Assembly: GCA_963703085.1 (NCBI GenBank)
Contig: OY969789.1
Span: 2,356,001 to 2,420,000, forward strand
Origin: DATAEG01 sp963703085
Lineage (GTDB): Bacteria > Actinomycetota > Actinomycetes > Mycobacteriales > Jatrophihabitantaceae
Direction of reading: 5' to 3'
DNA length: 64,000 nt
Positions 15,953 to 23,555 of this stretch are shown here, one piece after another. The notes beneath the pieces are model-generated. The model had not been told where the DNA came from. It ran no database searches and worked only from the letters and a program-made list of their open reading frames with translations. Numbering within the stretch: position 1 is the first letter of the stretch; the number at the start of each line of letters is the position of its first letter. The translations under genes were made by a program, and so were the position numbers.

Positions 15953-16180
15953 ATGAATATCATCGCTGCCCCTATCGCGATGCGAGCGGTGCGGGACGAG
16001 GCGCTCTCGGCGCGACCGGAGGCACCCACGGCGGCCGACGTCGGTCGCGAGGTGCGCGTGCCGCGGCTGCGCGGTTCGATCGCCGCCTTCTTGCGCTCCA
16101 CGTCGCAACGGCAGGCCCGACTGGCCAACCGGCTCGATCCCGGTTGCTCGTCCTCGCTGCGCGCGACCGTCGCCCGCTGA
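15953..16180 (+). CDS. Small basic hypothetical protein
   Basis: About 75 aa, not recognised. GGAAGGAAG lies 4 nt before the ATG, a good ribosome site, and the gene starts 26 bp after the LacI-family regulator, so it may be co-transcribed. The product is rich in Ala and Arg with a central predicted amphipathic helix (LRGSIAAFLRSTSQRQARLANRL). It could be a small partner of the regulator or a spurious frame; the ribosome site is the main support. Confidence 0.45.
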   Translation: MNIIAAPIAMRAVRDEALSARPEAPTAADVGREVRVPRLRGSIAAFLRSTSQRQARLANRLDPGCSSSLRATVAR

Positions 16181-16213
16181 CCCACGCCGCCGCGTATTGA
16201 TGCAACCGGCCAT

Positions 16214-17434
16214 TCAGGCTGGGGCCAGGTCCGGCTGCGGCTGGGCGTGTGGAAGCTGGCGCACCGAGCGGGACAGCACCGGTGCCACTGCGGCCACCGC
16301 ATAGATGACCCCGGCGGCGGTGCACACCCGGCCGGCACCCACCGCATGTGACAGCGGACCGACTGCCAACTGTCCGATCGGGATCGCGAGGTAGGACAGC
16401 AGGTCGTCGTAGGAGGACACCCGCGACAGCACATTGGGTGGGACGTGTTCCTGCAAAGATGTGTCGTAGCCGATGTTCGCCATCGACGAGCCGACCCCGG
16501 CGACAAGCGATGCGAGGATCAGCCAGGGTGCGTCGGCGCCTAGGCCCAATGCCAGCAGCGGAATCGCACCGAGCGCGCTGGCCAGCTGGCCGAGTCGCAG
16601 CAGGTGGTGCACCACCACCCGGTACATCACCACACTCATCACCAGTAGGCCGATACCACGGCTGCTCAGCACGAAGCCCCAGGTCGCCTCGCCGCTGCGT
16701 TCCTTGGTCAGCGCCGGGCCGAGGATCTGCCACGTCCCGGTGTTGACGAGGTTGATCACGAAGAACGCCGACGTGGCCATCCAGACCCACCGGATCCGTC
16801 GGTACTCCGACCACCCCTCGCGGATGTCGGACAGCAGAGTCGAACGGCGCGCGCGGACCTGAGTGGTGAGGGTCAACTGAGCGATACACCCAGCGGCGAT
16901 CAGGAAGGTGGCCGCGTCGACCGCGATGGCCGCTCCGCTACCGGCGGTCGCGACCAGGACGCCGGCCGCGCTCGGACCGATGATCTTCGTTGCGTTGCGG
17001 GTCGAGCCGAGCAGCGAGTTGGCCCGTTGCAGCTGATCTGCGCCGACGAGTTCGGGGACGACGCCGCGCAGGGCAGGCATCGTGAAGGCGTCCAGCGCGC
17101 CGTTGGCGAAAGACAGTGCGGCCACCGCGACGAGGCTGTAGTGGTGGGTCAGGAGCAAGGCGGCAACCGCACCCTGGGTGAGGCCGGAACCGAGGTTGGA
17201 CACGACGAGCACCGTGCGGCGGGAGAACCGGTCCGCCGCAGCGCCGCCGATCAACAGGAACACCAGCAGCGGCACCATGTGTGCGGCCACCACGACGCCC
17301 AGATCGTTGGTGCTGCCGGAGGCGTCGAGCACCGCGAAGGCGAGTGCGATGGGTGCCATCGAGGTGCCGAGCAACGACACCAGCCGACCGGCGAGAAAGA
17401 GCCGGAAGCCACGATCGCGCAGCGGGGAGCTCAC
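16214..17434 (-). CDS. MFS transporter, exporter-like
   Basis: About 406 aa with about twelve hydrophobic segments. The start (RGFRLFLAGRLVSLLGTSMAPIALAFAVLD) and the GGAAADRFSRRTVLV loop fit the MFS_3/enterobactin-exporter-like group, often drug or metabolite exporters. It is divergent from an ArsR-like DUF5937 regulator, with only 57 bp between starts and a palindrome in that gap, so it is the likely target of that regulator. Substrate unknown. Confidence 0.83.
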   Translation of the reverse strand: MSSPLRDRGFRLFLAGRLVSLLGTSMAPIALAFAVLDASGSTNDLGVVVAAHMVPLLVFLLIGGAAADRFSRRTVLVVSNLGSGLTQGAVAALLLTHHYSLVAVAALSFANGALDAFTMPALRGVVPELVGADQLQRANSLLGSTRNATKIIGPSAAGVLVATAGSGAAIAVDAATFLIAAGCIAQLTLTTQVRARRSTLLSDIREGWSEYRRIRWVWMATSAFFVINLVNTGTWQILGPALTKERSGEATWGFVLSSRGIGLLVMSVVMYRVVVHHLLRLGQLASALGAIPLLALGLGADAPWLILASLVAGVGSSMANIGYDTSLQEHVPPNVLSRVSSYDDLLSYLAIPIGQLAVGPLSHAVGAGRVCTAAGVIYAVAAVAPVLSRSVRQLPHAQPQPDLAPA

Positions 17435-17469
17435 CGGACGAGGATCGGCACGGGGAAGCCCGGCCGGTA

Positions 17470-17493
17470 ATGTTTCGGCAGGAGGCGAAACAT
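17470..17493. promoter_or_regulatory. Palindrome covering the regulator's ribosome site and start codon
   Basis: ATGTTTCG (17470-17477) and CGAAACAT (17486-17493) form a perfect 8-bp inverted repeat. The centre contains the GGAGG Shine-Dalgarno sequence (17481-17485) and the right arm reaches into the ATG at 17492. It also lies 36 bp before the divergent MFS start, so one bound repressor could affect both genes. Confidence 0.6.
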
Positions 17494-18517
17494 GGTCCTG
17501 CTAAGGGTGTCTCCGCTCGCCCTTTCCCGCTCGCGTTTCGCGCTGTCCCCACTGGCGGAGACCCTCGGCGCGCTGATGGTGCTCCGGGCGCGGGCCACCG
17601 ATCCATGGCTGACTGATTGGCACGACCGGCACCACCCGGCGTTCACCGCGACGCTGGACGCCGACCCGTTCGCGCGGGGGCTGGTCGAACTGATCTCGTC
17701 GACGAAGTGGTTGCCCGGCTTTCTCACGGTTCCGCCGCAAGGAGGCATGCGGACCCGGCTGAACGACGAGCTGCCCGCCGTCAAGAGCTGGTCGGACGCC
17801 GACTTCCGGGCCGAGGTGGAGGAGTCCCGGCGGCAGAGTTGGCAGCAGCACAGCCTGTCCTGGTTGATCGGCACCAATTGGAGTGAGCGCACCGCGGACC
17901 TGCTCACCACGACCTGGGCGGCACACGTGGCGCCGGACTGGCCACGTCGCAGCGCGCTGCTCGAGCGCGATGTCATGTACCGGGCCGGACTGTTGGCCGC
18001 CTACGGCTGGTCCCGAGCGCTGGACCGGATGAGCCGGCACAGCGCCTGGGTCGGCGCCGACGGCATCCGGTTCACCAGCCGGCCCGGTGCCGACCGGACC
18101 ATCGGCCCGGAGGGCATGCTGTTCGTCCCGGTCAGCCTGATCCGCGGGACGTGGCTGTGCGAGAACGATGGCGCCGACTACGCGCTGGTCTATCCCGCGC
18201 GCGGATCGGCCGCCACCGAACCGGTACCGCCGCTCGGCGCGTTGGGCCGGTTGATCGGGCCGGGCCGGGCGAGGATCCTGCGCGAGCTCGAGCGCCCGGC
18301 CACCAGCACCGAGCTCGCTGCTGGGCTGGGTCTGTCGCTCGGGACGGTCGGCGGCCACCTGGCGGTGCTGCGCGACGCGGGACTTGTCGCGGGTGCCCGG
18401 GTGGGCCGGCGCGTCGTCTACCGGCGCACGGATACGGGCGATCTGCTCGTCAGCGGTCCCGCCGACCGTAGGTCCAGGCGGGTGCGTTCGGCTGAGGTTG
18501 CGAAGCCGGCGCCTTAG
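17492..18517 (+). CDS. ArsR-like winged-helix regulator with DUF5937 domain
   Basis: About 341 aa. The N-terminal 240 residues match DUF5937 (SRFALSPLAETLGALMVL, a characteristic opening, and later HSAWVGADGIRF). The C-terminus is an ArsR-type winged helix: IGPGRARILRELERPATSTELAAGL with a recognition helix LSLGTVGGHLAVLRDAGLV. The order is DUF5937 then HTH, as usual for this actinobacterial group. Clear GGAGG 6 nt before the ATG. Probably regulates itself and the divergent MFS gene through the palindrome at 17470-17493. The effector is unknown and no metal-binding Cys pattern is obvious. Confidence 0.85.
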   Translation: MVLLRVSPLALSRSRFALSPLAETLGALMVLRARATDPWLTDWHDRHHPAFTATLDADPFARGLVELISSTKWLPGFLTVPPQGGMRTRLNDELPAVKSWSDADFRAEVEESRRQSWQQHSLSWLIGTNWSERTADLLTTTWAAHVAPDWPRRSALLERDVMYRAGLLAAYGWSRALDRMSRHSAWVGADGIRFTSRPGADRTIGPEGMLFVPVSLIRGTWLCENDGADYALVYPARGSAATEPVPPLGALGRLIGPGRARILRELERPATSTELAAGLGLSLGTVGGHLAVLRDAGLVAGARVGRRVVYRRTDTGDLLVSGPADRRSRRVRSAEVAKPAP

Positions 18518-18526
18518 GAACAGCAC

Positions 18527-18587
18527 CTTGCACTCGTATCGGGTGAGTGCCAGACTTCAATTGGCACTCAGGTACTCTGAGTGCTAA
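18527..18587. promoter_or_regulatory. Two tandem CIRCE (HrcA) operators
   Basis: Site 2 at 18561-18587 is TTGGCACTC-N9-GAGTGCTAA, one base from the CIRCE consensus. Site 1 at 18527-18553 is CTTGCACTC-N9-GAGTGCCAG, with intact GCACTC/GAGTGC cores. The starts are 34 bp apart. HrcA repression of groEL is the established role. The sites lie about 110 bp before the groEL ATG. Confidence 0.88.
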
Positions 18588-18695
18588 CCGGGTCGGCCTC
18601 GATGAGGGGCACCTGCTCCGTCCGTCGCGGGCATCTGGCCGATCACGCCCGGCCCACTTGAATACGTGTCCATCTAGTAGTGAGGACTACACCGC

Positions 18696-20324
18696 ATGGC
18701 CAAGATGATCGCGTTCGACGAAGAGGCCCGTCGCGGCCTCGAGCGCGGCATGAACCAGCTCGCCGATGCAGTACGGGTGACGCTGGGCCCGAAGGGCCGC
18801 AATGTCGTGCTCGAAAAGAAGTGGGGCGCCCCCACGATCACCAACGACGGTGTCAGCATCGCCAAGGAGATCGAGCTCGAGGACCCCTGGGAGAAGATCG
18901 GCGCAGAGCTGGTCAAGGAAGTTGCCAAGAAGACCGACGACGTAGCCGGTGACGGCACCACCACCGCAACGGTGCTGGCGCAGGCGCTGGTGCGCGAGGG
19001 TCTGCGCAACGTGGCAGCCGGGGCCAACCCGCTGTCGCTGAAGCGCGGCATCGAGGCCGCCGTCGCGGCCGTCTCCGAGGAGCTGGGCAACCAGTCCAAG
19101 GAGGTCGAGACCAAGGAGCAGATCGCGTCCACGGCTTCGGTCTCCGCGGCTGACACCTCCGTCGGCGAGCTCATCGCCGAGGCGATGGACAAGGTCGGCA
19201 AGGAAGGCGTCATCACCGTCGAGGAGAGCAACACCTTCGGTCTCGAGCTCGAGCTCACCGAGGGCATGCGCTTCGACAAGGGTCACCTGAGCGCCTACTT
19301 CGTGACCGACTCCGAGCGTATGGAGACCGTCCTCGACGACCCGTACATCCTGATCGTCGAGAACAAGATCTCGAACGTGAAGGACCTGCTCCCGCTGTTG
19401 GAGAAGGTCATGCAGGCCGGCAAGCCGCTGGCCATCATTGCCGAGGACGTCGAGGGCGAGGCGCTTGCGACCCTGGTCGTCAACAAGATCCGGGGCACCT
19501 TCAAGTCCGTTGCCGTCAAGGCGCCGGGCTTCGGCGACCGCCGCAAGGCGATGCTGCAGGATCTCGCGATCCTCACCGGTGGCCAGGTCATCAGCGAGAC
19601 CGTCGGTCTCAAGCTGGAGAACGCCACGATCGACCTGCTGGGCAAGGCGCGCAAGTTCACCACCACCAAGGACGAGACCACTGTCGTCGAAGGTGGCGGC
19701 GACGCCGACCAAATCCAGGGCCGGGTCAACCAGATTCGCGCCGAGATCGAGAACAGCGACTCCGACTACGACCGGGAGAAGCTGCAGGAGCGGTTGGCCA
19801 AGTTGGCCGGCGGCGTTGCAGTCATCAAGGTCGGCGCGGCCACCGAGGTCGAGCTGAAGGAGCGCAAGCACCGCATCGAGGACGCCGTTCGCAACGCGAA
19901 GGCGGCCGTCGAAGAGGGCATCGTTGCCGGCGGTGGCGTCGCGCTGCTGCAGGCCTCGGTGAACGCCTTCGAGAAGCTGGACCTCGAGGGTGACGAAGCC
20001 ACTGGCGCGAACATCGTCAAGGTGGCGCTGGAGGCTCCGCTCAAGCAGATCGCGGTCAACGCCGGTCTCGAGGGTGGCGTTGTGGTGGAGAAGGTGCGCA
20101 ACCTCCCCGTCGGACACGGCCTGAACGCCGCGACCGGCGAGTACGAGGACATGCTCGCTGCTGGTGTGCCGGACCCGACCAAGGTCGTCCGCTCGGCGCT
20201 GCAGAATGCCGCCTCGATCGCCGCGCTGTTCCTCACCACCGAGGCAGTTGTCGCCGACAAGCCGGAGAAGTCGCCGGCACCGGCCGGCGGCGGCATGCCC
20301 GGCGGCGGTGACATGGACTTCTGA
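18696..20324 (+). CDS. groEL: Chaperonin GroEL (Hsp60)
   Basis: About 542 aa, the normal length. ATP-driven folding chamber subunit. Visible motifs: GRNVVLEKKWGAPTITNDG, the ATP-binding DGTTTATVLAQ near residue 86, and a Gly/Met-rich tail GGGMPGGGDMDF. The tail is the Gly-Met type of the main housekeeping GroEL (GroEL2 in mycobacteria), not a His-rich one. No groES is adjacent, as expected for the monocistronic actinobacterial groEL2 copy. Two CIRCE sites upstream indicate HrcA heat-shock control; two hairpins follow the stop. Confidence 0.98.
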   Translation: MAKMIAFDEEARRGLERGMNQLADAVRVTLGPKGRNVVLEKKWGAPTITNDGVSIAKEIELEDPWEKIGAELVKEVAKKTDDVAGDGTTTATVLAQALVREGLRNVAAGANPLSLKRGIEAAVAAVSEELGNQSKEVETKEQIASTASVSAADTSVGELIAEAMDKVGKEGVITVEESNTFGLELELTEGMRFDKGHLSAYFVTDSERMETVLDDPYILIVENKISNVKDLLPLLEKVMQAGKPLAIIAEDVEGEALATLVVNKIRGTFKSVAVKAPGFGDRRKAMLQDLAILTGGQVISETVGLKLENATIDLLGKARKFTTTKDETTVVEGGGDADQIQGRVNQIRAEIENSDSDYDREKLQERLAKLAGGVAVIKVGAATEVELKERKHRIEDAVRNAKAAVEEGIVAGGGVALLQASVNAFEKLDLEGDEATGANIVKVALEAPLKQIAVNAGLEGGVVVEKVRNLPVGHGLNAATGEYEDMLAAGVPDPTKVVRSALQNAASIAALFLTTEAVVADKPEKSPAPAGGGMPGGGDMDF

Positions 20325-20395
20325 TCAGCGCCTGCTGATCGGTCGTTCTTCCGCTTCACTCGAGGGCGGTCCCGGGATACCGGGGCCGCCCTCGA
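20323..20395 (+). terminator. Double hairpin terminator after groEL
   Basis: A 7-bp hairpin (20323-20329 with 20334-20340) begins within the stop codon. A second, much stronger hairpin pairs 20360-20375 with 20380-20395, a 16-bp stem containing one T-G pair and a GATA loop. No T-tract follows. Confidence 0.75.
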
Positions 20396-20463
20396 TGCAT
20401 GTCCAGACACCCCGCACCCGTTGCGTGCCCCAGAGCGCAGCGGTCCGTTCCCTGCGGTGATGT

Positions 20464-20473
20464 ATAACGTTGG
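20464..20473. promoter_or_regulatory. Single operator of the glycan-locus LacI regulator
   Basis: The core ATAACGTTGG is centred at 20468/20469, 28 bp before the lacI-type start. The surrounding 16 bp (20461-20476) match the ideal TTTACAACGTTGTAAA at 12 positions. Related sites occur before the permease and binding-protein operons, so this one probably serves autoregulation. Confidence 0.6.
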
Positions 20474-20500
20474 AGAGACAGGTCGGCTGGAGCGGATGGG

Positions 20501-21523
20501 GTGGTCGTGGACGCAACATTGAAGGACGTGGCGCGGGCCGCCGGAGTCTCGGTCAAGACCGTGTCGAACGTCGTCAACGGGTACGAGCACGTGTCGGCGA
20601 AGACCCGCGTCCTGGTCGAGAAGGCGATCGCGGATCTTGACTATCGACCGAACATCGCCGCGCGAAATCTGCGTCGCGGCAGCACCGGGCTCGTCGCCGT
20701 CGCAGTGCCGACCCTGAAGAACCCGTACTTCGCGGAATTGGCTCAGGTGCTCGTGGAGACCGCGAACGCGCACGACCTGACCGTGCTGGTCGACTGCACC
20801 GGAGGTGAGCCCGAGCGCGAGCGGCGAGTTTCCGACGGGTTCAGCACCCATCTGGTCGATGGCCTGATCCTGTGTCCGCATGCATTGACCCCGGCGGACC
20901 TCAAGTCGCGGCGCTCACGGACGCCGCTCGTGCTGTTGAGCGAGCGCAAGCTGACAGCTGCGGACTCCGTCGCGGTGGACAGCCGCGCAGCCGCGCGGGC
21001 AGCGACCGAACACCTGCTGGCCACCGGACGGCGCCGGATCGCAGTGATCGGCTTTCCGGCCCGGCCCGGAGGGCCGATGCACGCGCGGCGCCGGCTGGAG
21101 GGATACCGCGCCGCCCTCGAATCGGCCGGCATCGCGGTCGACGAGCGGCTGATCGGCATCTTCGAGTCCGGCCAGGAGATGATCGGCGGCGCCCCGGCCG
21201 TCGGGAAACTGTGCGCCCGGATGCCGAAGTTCGACGCGATCTTCTGCTACAACGACCAGCTTGCGCTCGCTGCTATCCGCTACCTGCTCAGCGTGGGCAA
21301 ACGCGTGCCGGAGGACGTGGCCGTGATCGGTATCGACGACATCGCCGCGGGGCGGCTGAGCACGCCGACGCTCTCCACGATCCAGCCGGACACGAAGGCG
21401 ATCGCCGACCATGCCCTGACGCTGTTGCAGGCCCGGGTGGGCGGCGACGAGTCGGCCGCGCAGCAGATCGTGGTGGACCACGCCTTGGTGGTGCGGGAGA
21501 GCACCGTCGCGGCCTCCGGGTGA
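20501..21523 (+). CDS. LacI-family regulator of the glycan-utilisation locus
   Basis: About 340 aa. The helix-turn-helix TLKDVARAAGVSVKTVSNVVN and hinge IAARNLRRGSTG are standard, followed by a sugar-binding effector domain (GIDDIAAGRLSTPTLSTIQP). GTG 20501 is preferred over GTG 20507 because GGAG at 20489-20492 is 8 nt before it. It is immediately followed by sugar permease genes, and matching operators before itself, the permease operon and the distant binding-protein operon indicate that it is their local repressor. The inducer is presumably a product of the sulfatase/GH2/GH43 pathway. Confidence 0.9.
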   Translation: MVVDATLKDVARAAGVSVKTVSNVVNGYEHVSAKTRVLVEKAIADLDYRPNIAARNLRRGSTGLVAVAVPTLKNPYFAELAQVLVETANAHDLTVLVDCTGGEPERERRVSDGFSTHLVDGLILCPHALTPADLKSRRSRTPLVLLSERKLTAADSVAVDSRAAARAATEHLLATGRRRIAVIGFPARPGGPMHARRRLEGYRAALESAGIAVDERLIGIFESGQEMIGGAPAVGKLCARMPKFDAIFCYNDQLALAAIRYLLSVGKRVPEDVAVIGIDDIAAGRLSTPTLSTIQPDTKAIADHALTLLQARVGGDESAAQQIVVDHALVVRESTVAASG

Positions 21524-21528
21524 GCATC

Positions 21529-21553
21529 TTTACGACGTAGTAAACAACGTTGT
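21529..21553. promoter_or_regulatory. Tandem LacI operators before the permease-sulfatase operon
   Basis: Site a, TTTACGACGTAGTAAA (21529-21544), and site b, core ACAACGTTGT (21544-21553), have CpG centres at 21536/37 and 21548/49, exactly 12 bp apart. Both resemble the ideal palindrome TTTACAACGTTGTAAA. The same two-site geometry occurs at 30505-30529. Confidence 0.7.
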
Positions 21554-21596
21554 ATAAAGGACCGGTGAATCCCGCTGCCGCCGGTCGAGGAGCGGC

Positions 21597-22598
21597 GTGA
21601 CCCGCGCCGCCGCCGTGCTCGGCAAGTCCGGGCGCAGGGCGAGCTCTGGACGGGACGGTGCCAACCGGCCGGATCCCAGCCGTGCGCAGCAGCGGCGCCG
21701 GCAGCGCCGTTTCGAGTTCTATATCTGGCTGTTCCTGCTGCCCACCGTCGTGCTCTACGGCGTCTACACGCTGTATCCGATCGTGGCGAGCTACTGGTAT
21801 TCGTTGCTGGACTGGAACGGCTTCGACTCACACGCTGCGTTCATCGGGCTGAAGAACTACCACGAGGTACTGCACGATCCGCTGTTCTGGAACTCGTTCC
21901 GGCTGACCGTGTTGTTCACGGTGGTGACCGTGCCGGTACGGGTGGGGCTGGCCCTGGTCGTGGCTGTCTTGTTGAACCATCGCTTCATGCCGTTCAAGCG
22001 GCTGTTCCGTACGGCATTCTTCCTGCCCGTGGTGACCACCACCGCGATCGTCGGCATCGTCATGCAGTTCATCTTCGATCCGTCCAGCGGTCCGGCGAAC
22101 CTGGTGCTGGAGAAGCTCGGCATCATCCATAAGGGCGTCGACTTCCTCGGTTCGTCGGGCAGCGCCATCTGGACGGTGATGGCCGTCTACGTCTGGAAAT
22201 GGTTCGGCGTCACGCTCATCTACTGGTTGGCCGCGCTGCAGACCGTGCCGGTCGAACTCGTCGAAGCGGCAAAGGTCGACGGTGCCTCCGGCACCCGGGT
22301 CTTCCGGCACATCACATTGCCGCTGCTCAAGCCGTTCCTGGTGATCATCACGTTGCTGACGCTGGTCGACACCTTGCAGGTGTTCGACCTCCTGCTCGGG
22401 ATGACGGCCGGCGGCCCGTACTACCACACCGAGGTGATGGAGATTTACATCTATCGGTGGGGCTTCGAATCCAGCCCGCCGCGGCTCGGGTTCGCCTCCG
22501 CCGCGGCCGTGCTGTTCGGGCTCTTCGCCGCCTTCATCGCAGTCTTCCAGCTGATCGGCGTGCGGATGGCGCGCCGATCCCGGGAGCAGACGACATGA
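21597..22598 (+). CDS. Sugar ABC transporter permease (MalF/LacF-like)
   Basis: About 333 aa. A basic N-terminus is followed by six predicted membrane helices. The cytoplasmic EAA loop (ELVEAAKVDGASGTRVFRHITLP) that docks the ATPase is present. It belongs to the carbohydrate uptake family CUT1. GAGGAG lies 4 nt before the GTG start. Its stop overlaps the next permease by ATGA. It forms the import channel with the 22595-23485 permease, presumably served by the binding protein at 29008-30456. No ATPase gene is in the locus; actinobacterial CUT1 systems commonly share an MsiK-type ATPase encoded elsewhere. Confidence 0.93.
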   Translation: MTRAAAVLGKSGRRASSGRDGANRPDPSRAQQRRRQRRFEFYIWLFLLPTVVLYGVYTLYPIVASYWYSLLDWNGFDSHAAFIGLKNYHEVLHDPLFWNSFRLTVLFTVVTVPVRVGLALVVAVLLNHRFMPFKRLFRTAFFLPVVTTTAIVGIVMQFIFDPSSGPANLVLEKLGIIHKGVDFLGSSGSAIWTVMAVYVWKWFGVTLIYWLAALQTVPVELVEAAKVDGASGTRVFRHITLPLLKPFLVIITLLTLVDTLQVFDLLLGMTAGGPYYHTEVMEIYIYRWGFESSPPRLGFASAAAVLFGLFAAFIAVFQLIGVRMARRSREQTT

Positions 22599-23485
22599 CC
22601 GCGACGCTGGAGCAGCGGACCGCCACGATCCGGCACAGCCGGATCCGCCGCGCGTTTCGCAGGGAGCAGCTGCCGTTCACGCTCGCCGCGGTGGTGATCG
22701 CGGTCATCGGGCTGATCTTCGTCTACCCGTTCATCTGGACGCTGTCCGCGTCGCTGAAGGGGCAGCTCGAGGTCTTCAGCACCGGGCTCAATCCGATCCC
22801 GCACAAGCTGCAGTGGGGCAACTACGAACGCGCCTGGACCGACGCGAAGTTCGGCACCTACCTGCTCAACACCGTCATCGTGACAGTACTGGTGGTGGTA
22901 CTGGTAGTGGTGCGCACGGCGATGGCCGGCTACGTCATCGCCCGGTACAACTTCCTGGGCAAGAAGGTTTTGGTCGGCGTCTTGGTGTTCACCTTGTTCG
23001 TACCGACCGGCTACACGATCATCCCCGTGGTCGCTGTCTCCAATCAGCTGCATCTGCTGAACTCGCTCGCCGGCATGACGCTCGCGCTGAGCGGTGGTGC
23101 GCACGTCGCAGAGATCTTGCTGTACGCCGGCTACTTCCACGGCATTCCCAAGGAGATCGAAGAGGCAGCGGTCGTGGATGGTGCTGGGTTCTTCACCGTG
23201 TTCTTCCGCATCATGTTGCCGCTGGCGGTGCCGATCACCGCGACCGTCACGTTGTTGACCTTTCTCAGCACCTGGAACTCGTTCTTCCTGCCGTTGGTCT
23301 TTACCTTCAGCCGTCCGGACCTGCGCACGTTGAGCGTCGGGATGCTCGCTTTCCAGGGCGAGAACAGCGTCGACTGGTCCGGGATGGCGGCCGGTGCCGT
23401 CATTTCGCTGCTGCCGGTGGTGTTGCTGTTCGTCTTCCTGCAGAGGTTCTTCGTCGAAGGGTTGTCCGGAGCCGTGAAGTCATGA
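22595..23485 (+). CDS. Sugar ABC transporter permease (MalG-like)
   Basis: About 296 aa. The second CUT1 permease, with six hydrophobic helices and the EAA loop EIEEAAVVDGAGFFTVFFRIMLP. Start ATG 22595 is set by the 4-bp overlap with the first permease; a longer in-frame reading upstream merely shadows that gene. It is followed 70 bp later by the sulfatase. VVVLVVVRTAM at the second helix is unusually Val-rich but otherwise ordinary. Confidence 0.93.
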   Translation: MTATLEQRTATIRHSRIRRAFRREQLPFTLAAVVIAVIGLIFVYPFIWTLSASLKGQLEVFSTGLNPIPHKLQWGNYERAWTDAKFGTYLLNTVIVTVLVVVLVVVRTAMAGYVIARYNFLGKKVLVGVLVFTLFVPTGYTIIPVVAVSNQLHLLNSLAGMTLALSGGAHVAEILLYAGYFHGIPKEIEEAAVVDGAGFFTVFFRIMLPLAVPITATVTLLTFLSTWNSFFLPLVFTFSRPDLRTLSVGMLAFQGENSVDWSGMAAGAVISLLPVVLLFVFLQRFFVEGLSGAVKS

Positions 23486-23555
23486 CTGAATGTGCCGCGC
23501 GCCGCAGTCCATCCGCCAGCCAACGGCGGGCCAACACCGGGACGGCGGTGCGGTC

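Noticed and set aside
18518..18695. A groES gene before groEL
   Set aside because: The 178-bp gap contains only CIRCE elements and leader; no frame resembles GroES.
18687..20117. Long minus-strand frame antisense to groEL
   Set aside because: Leu/Asp/Gly-rich complement of the GroEL coding frame, with no motif or ribosome site.
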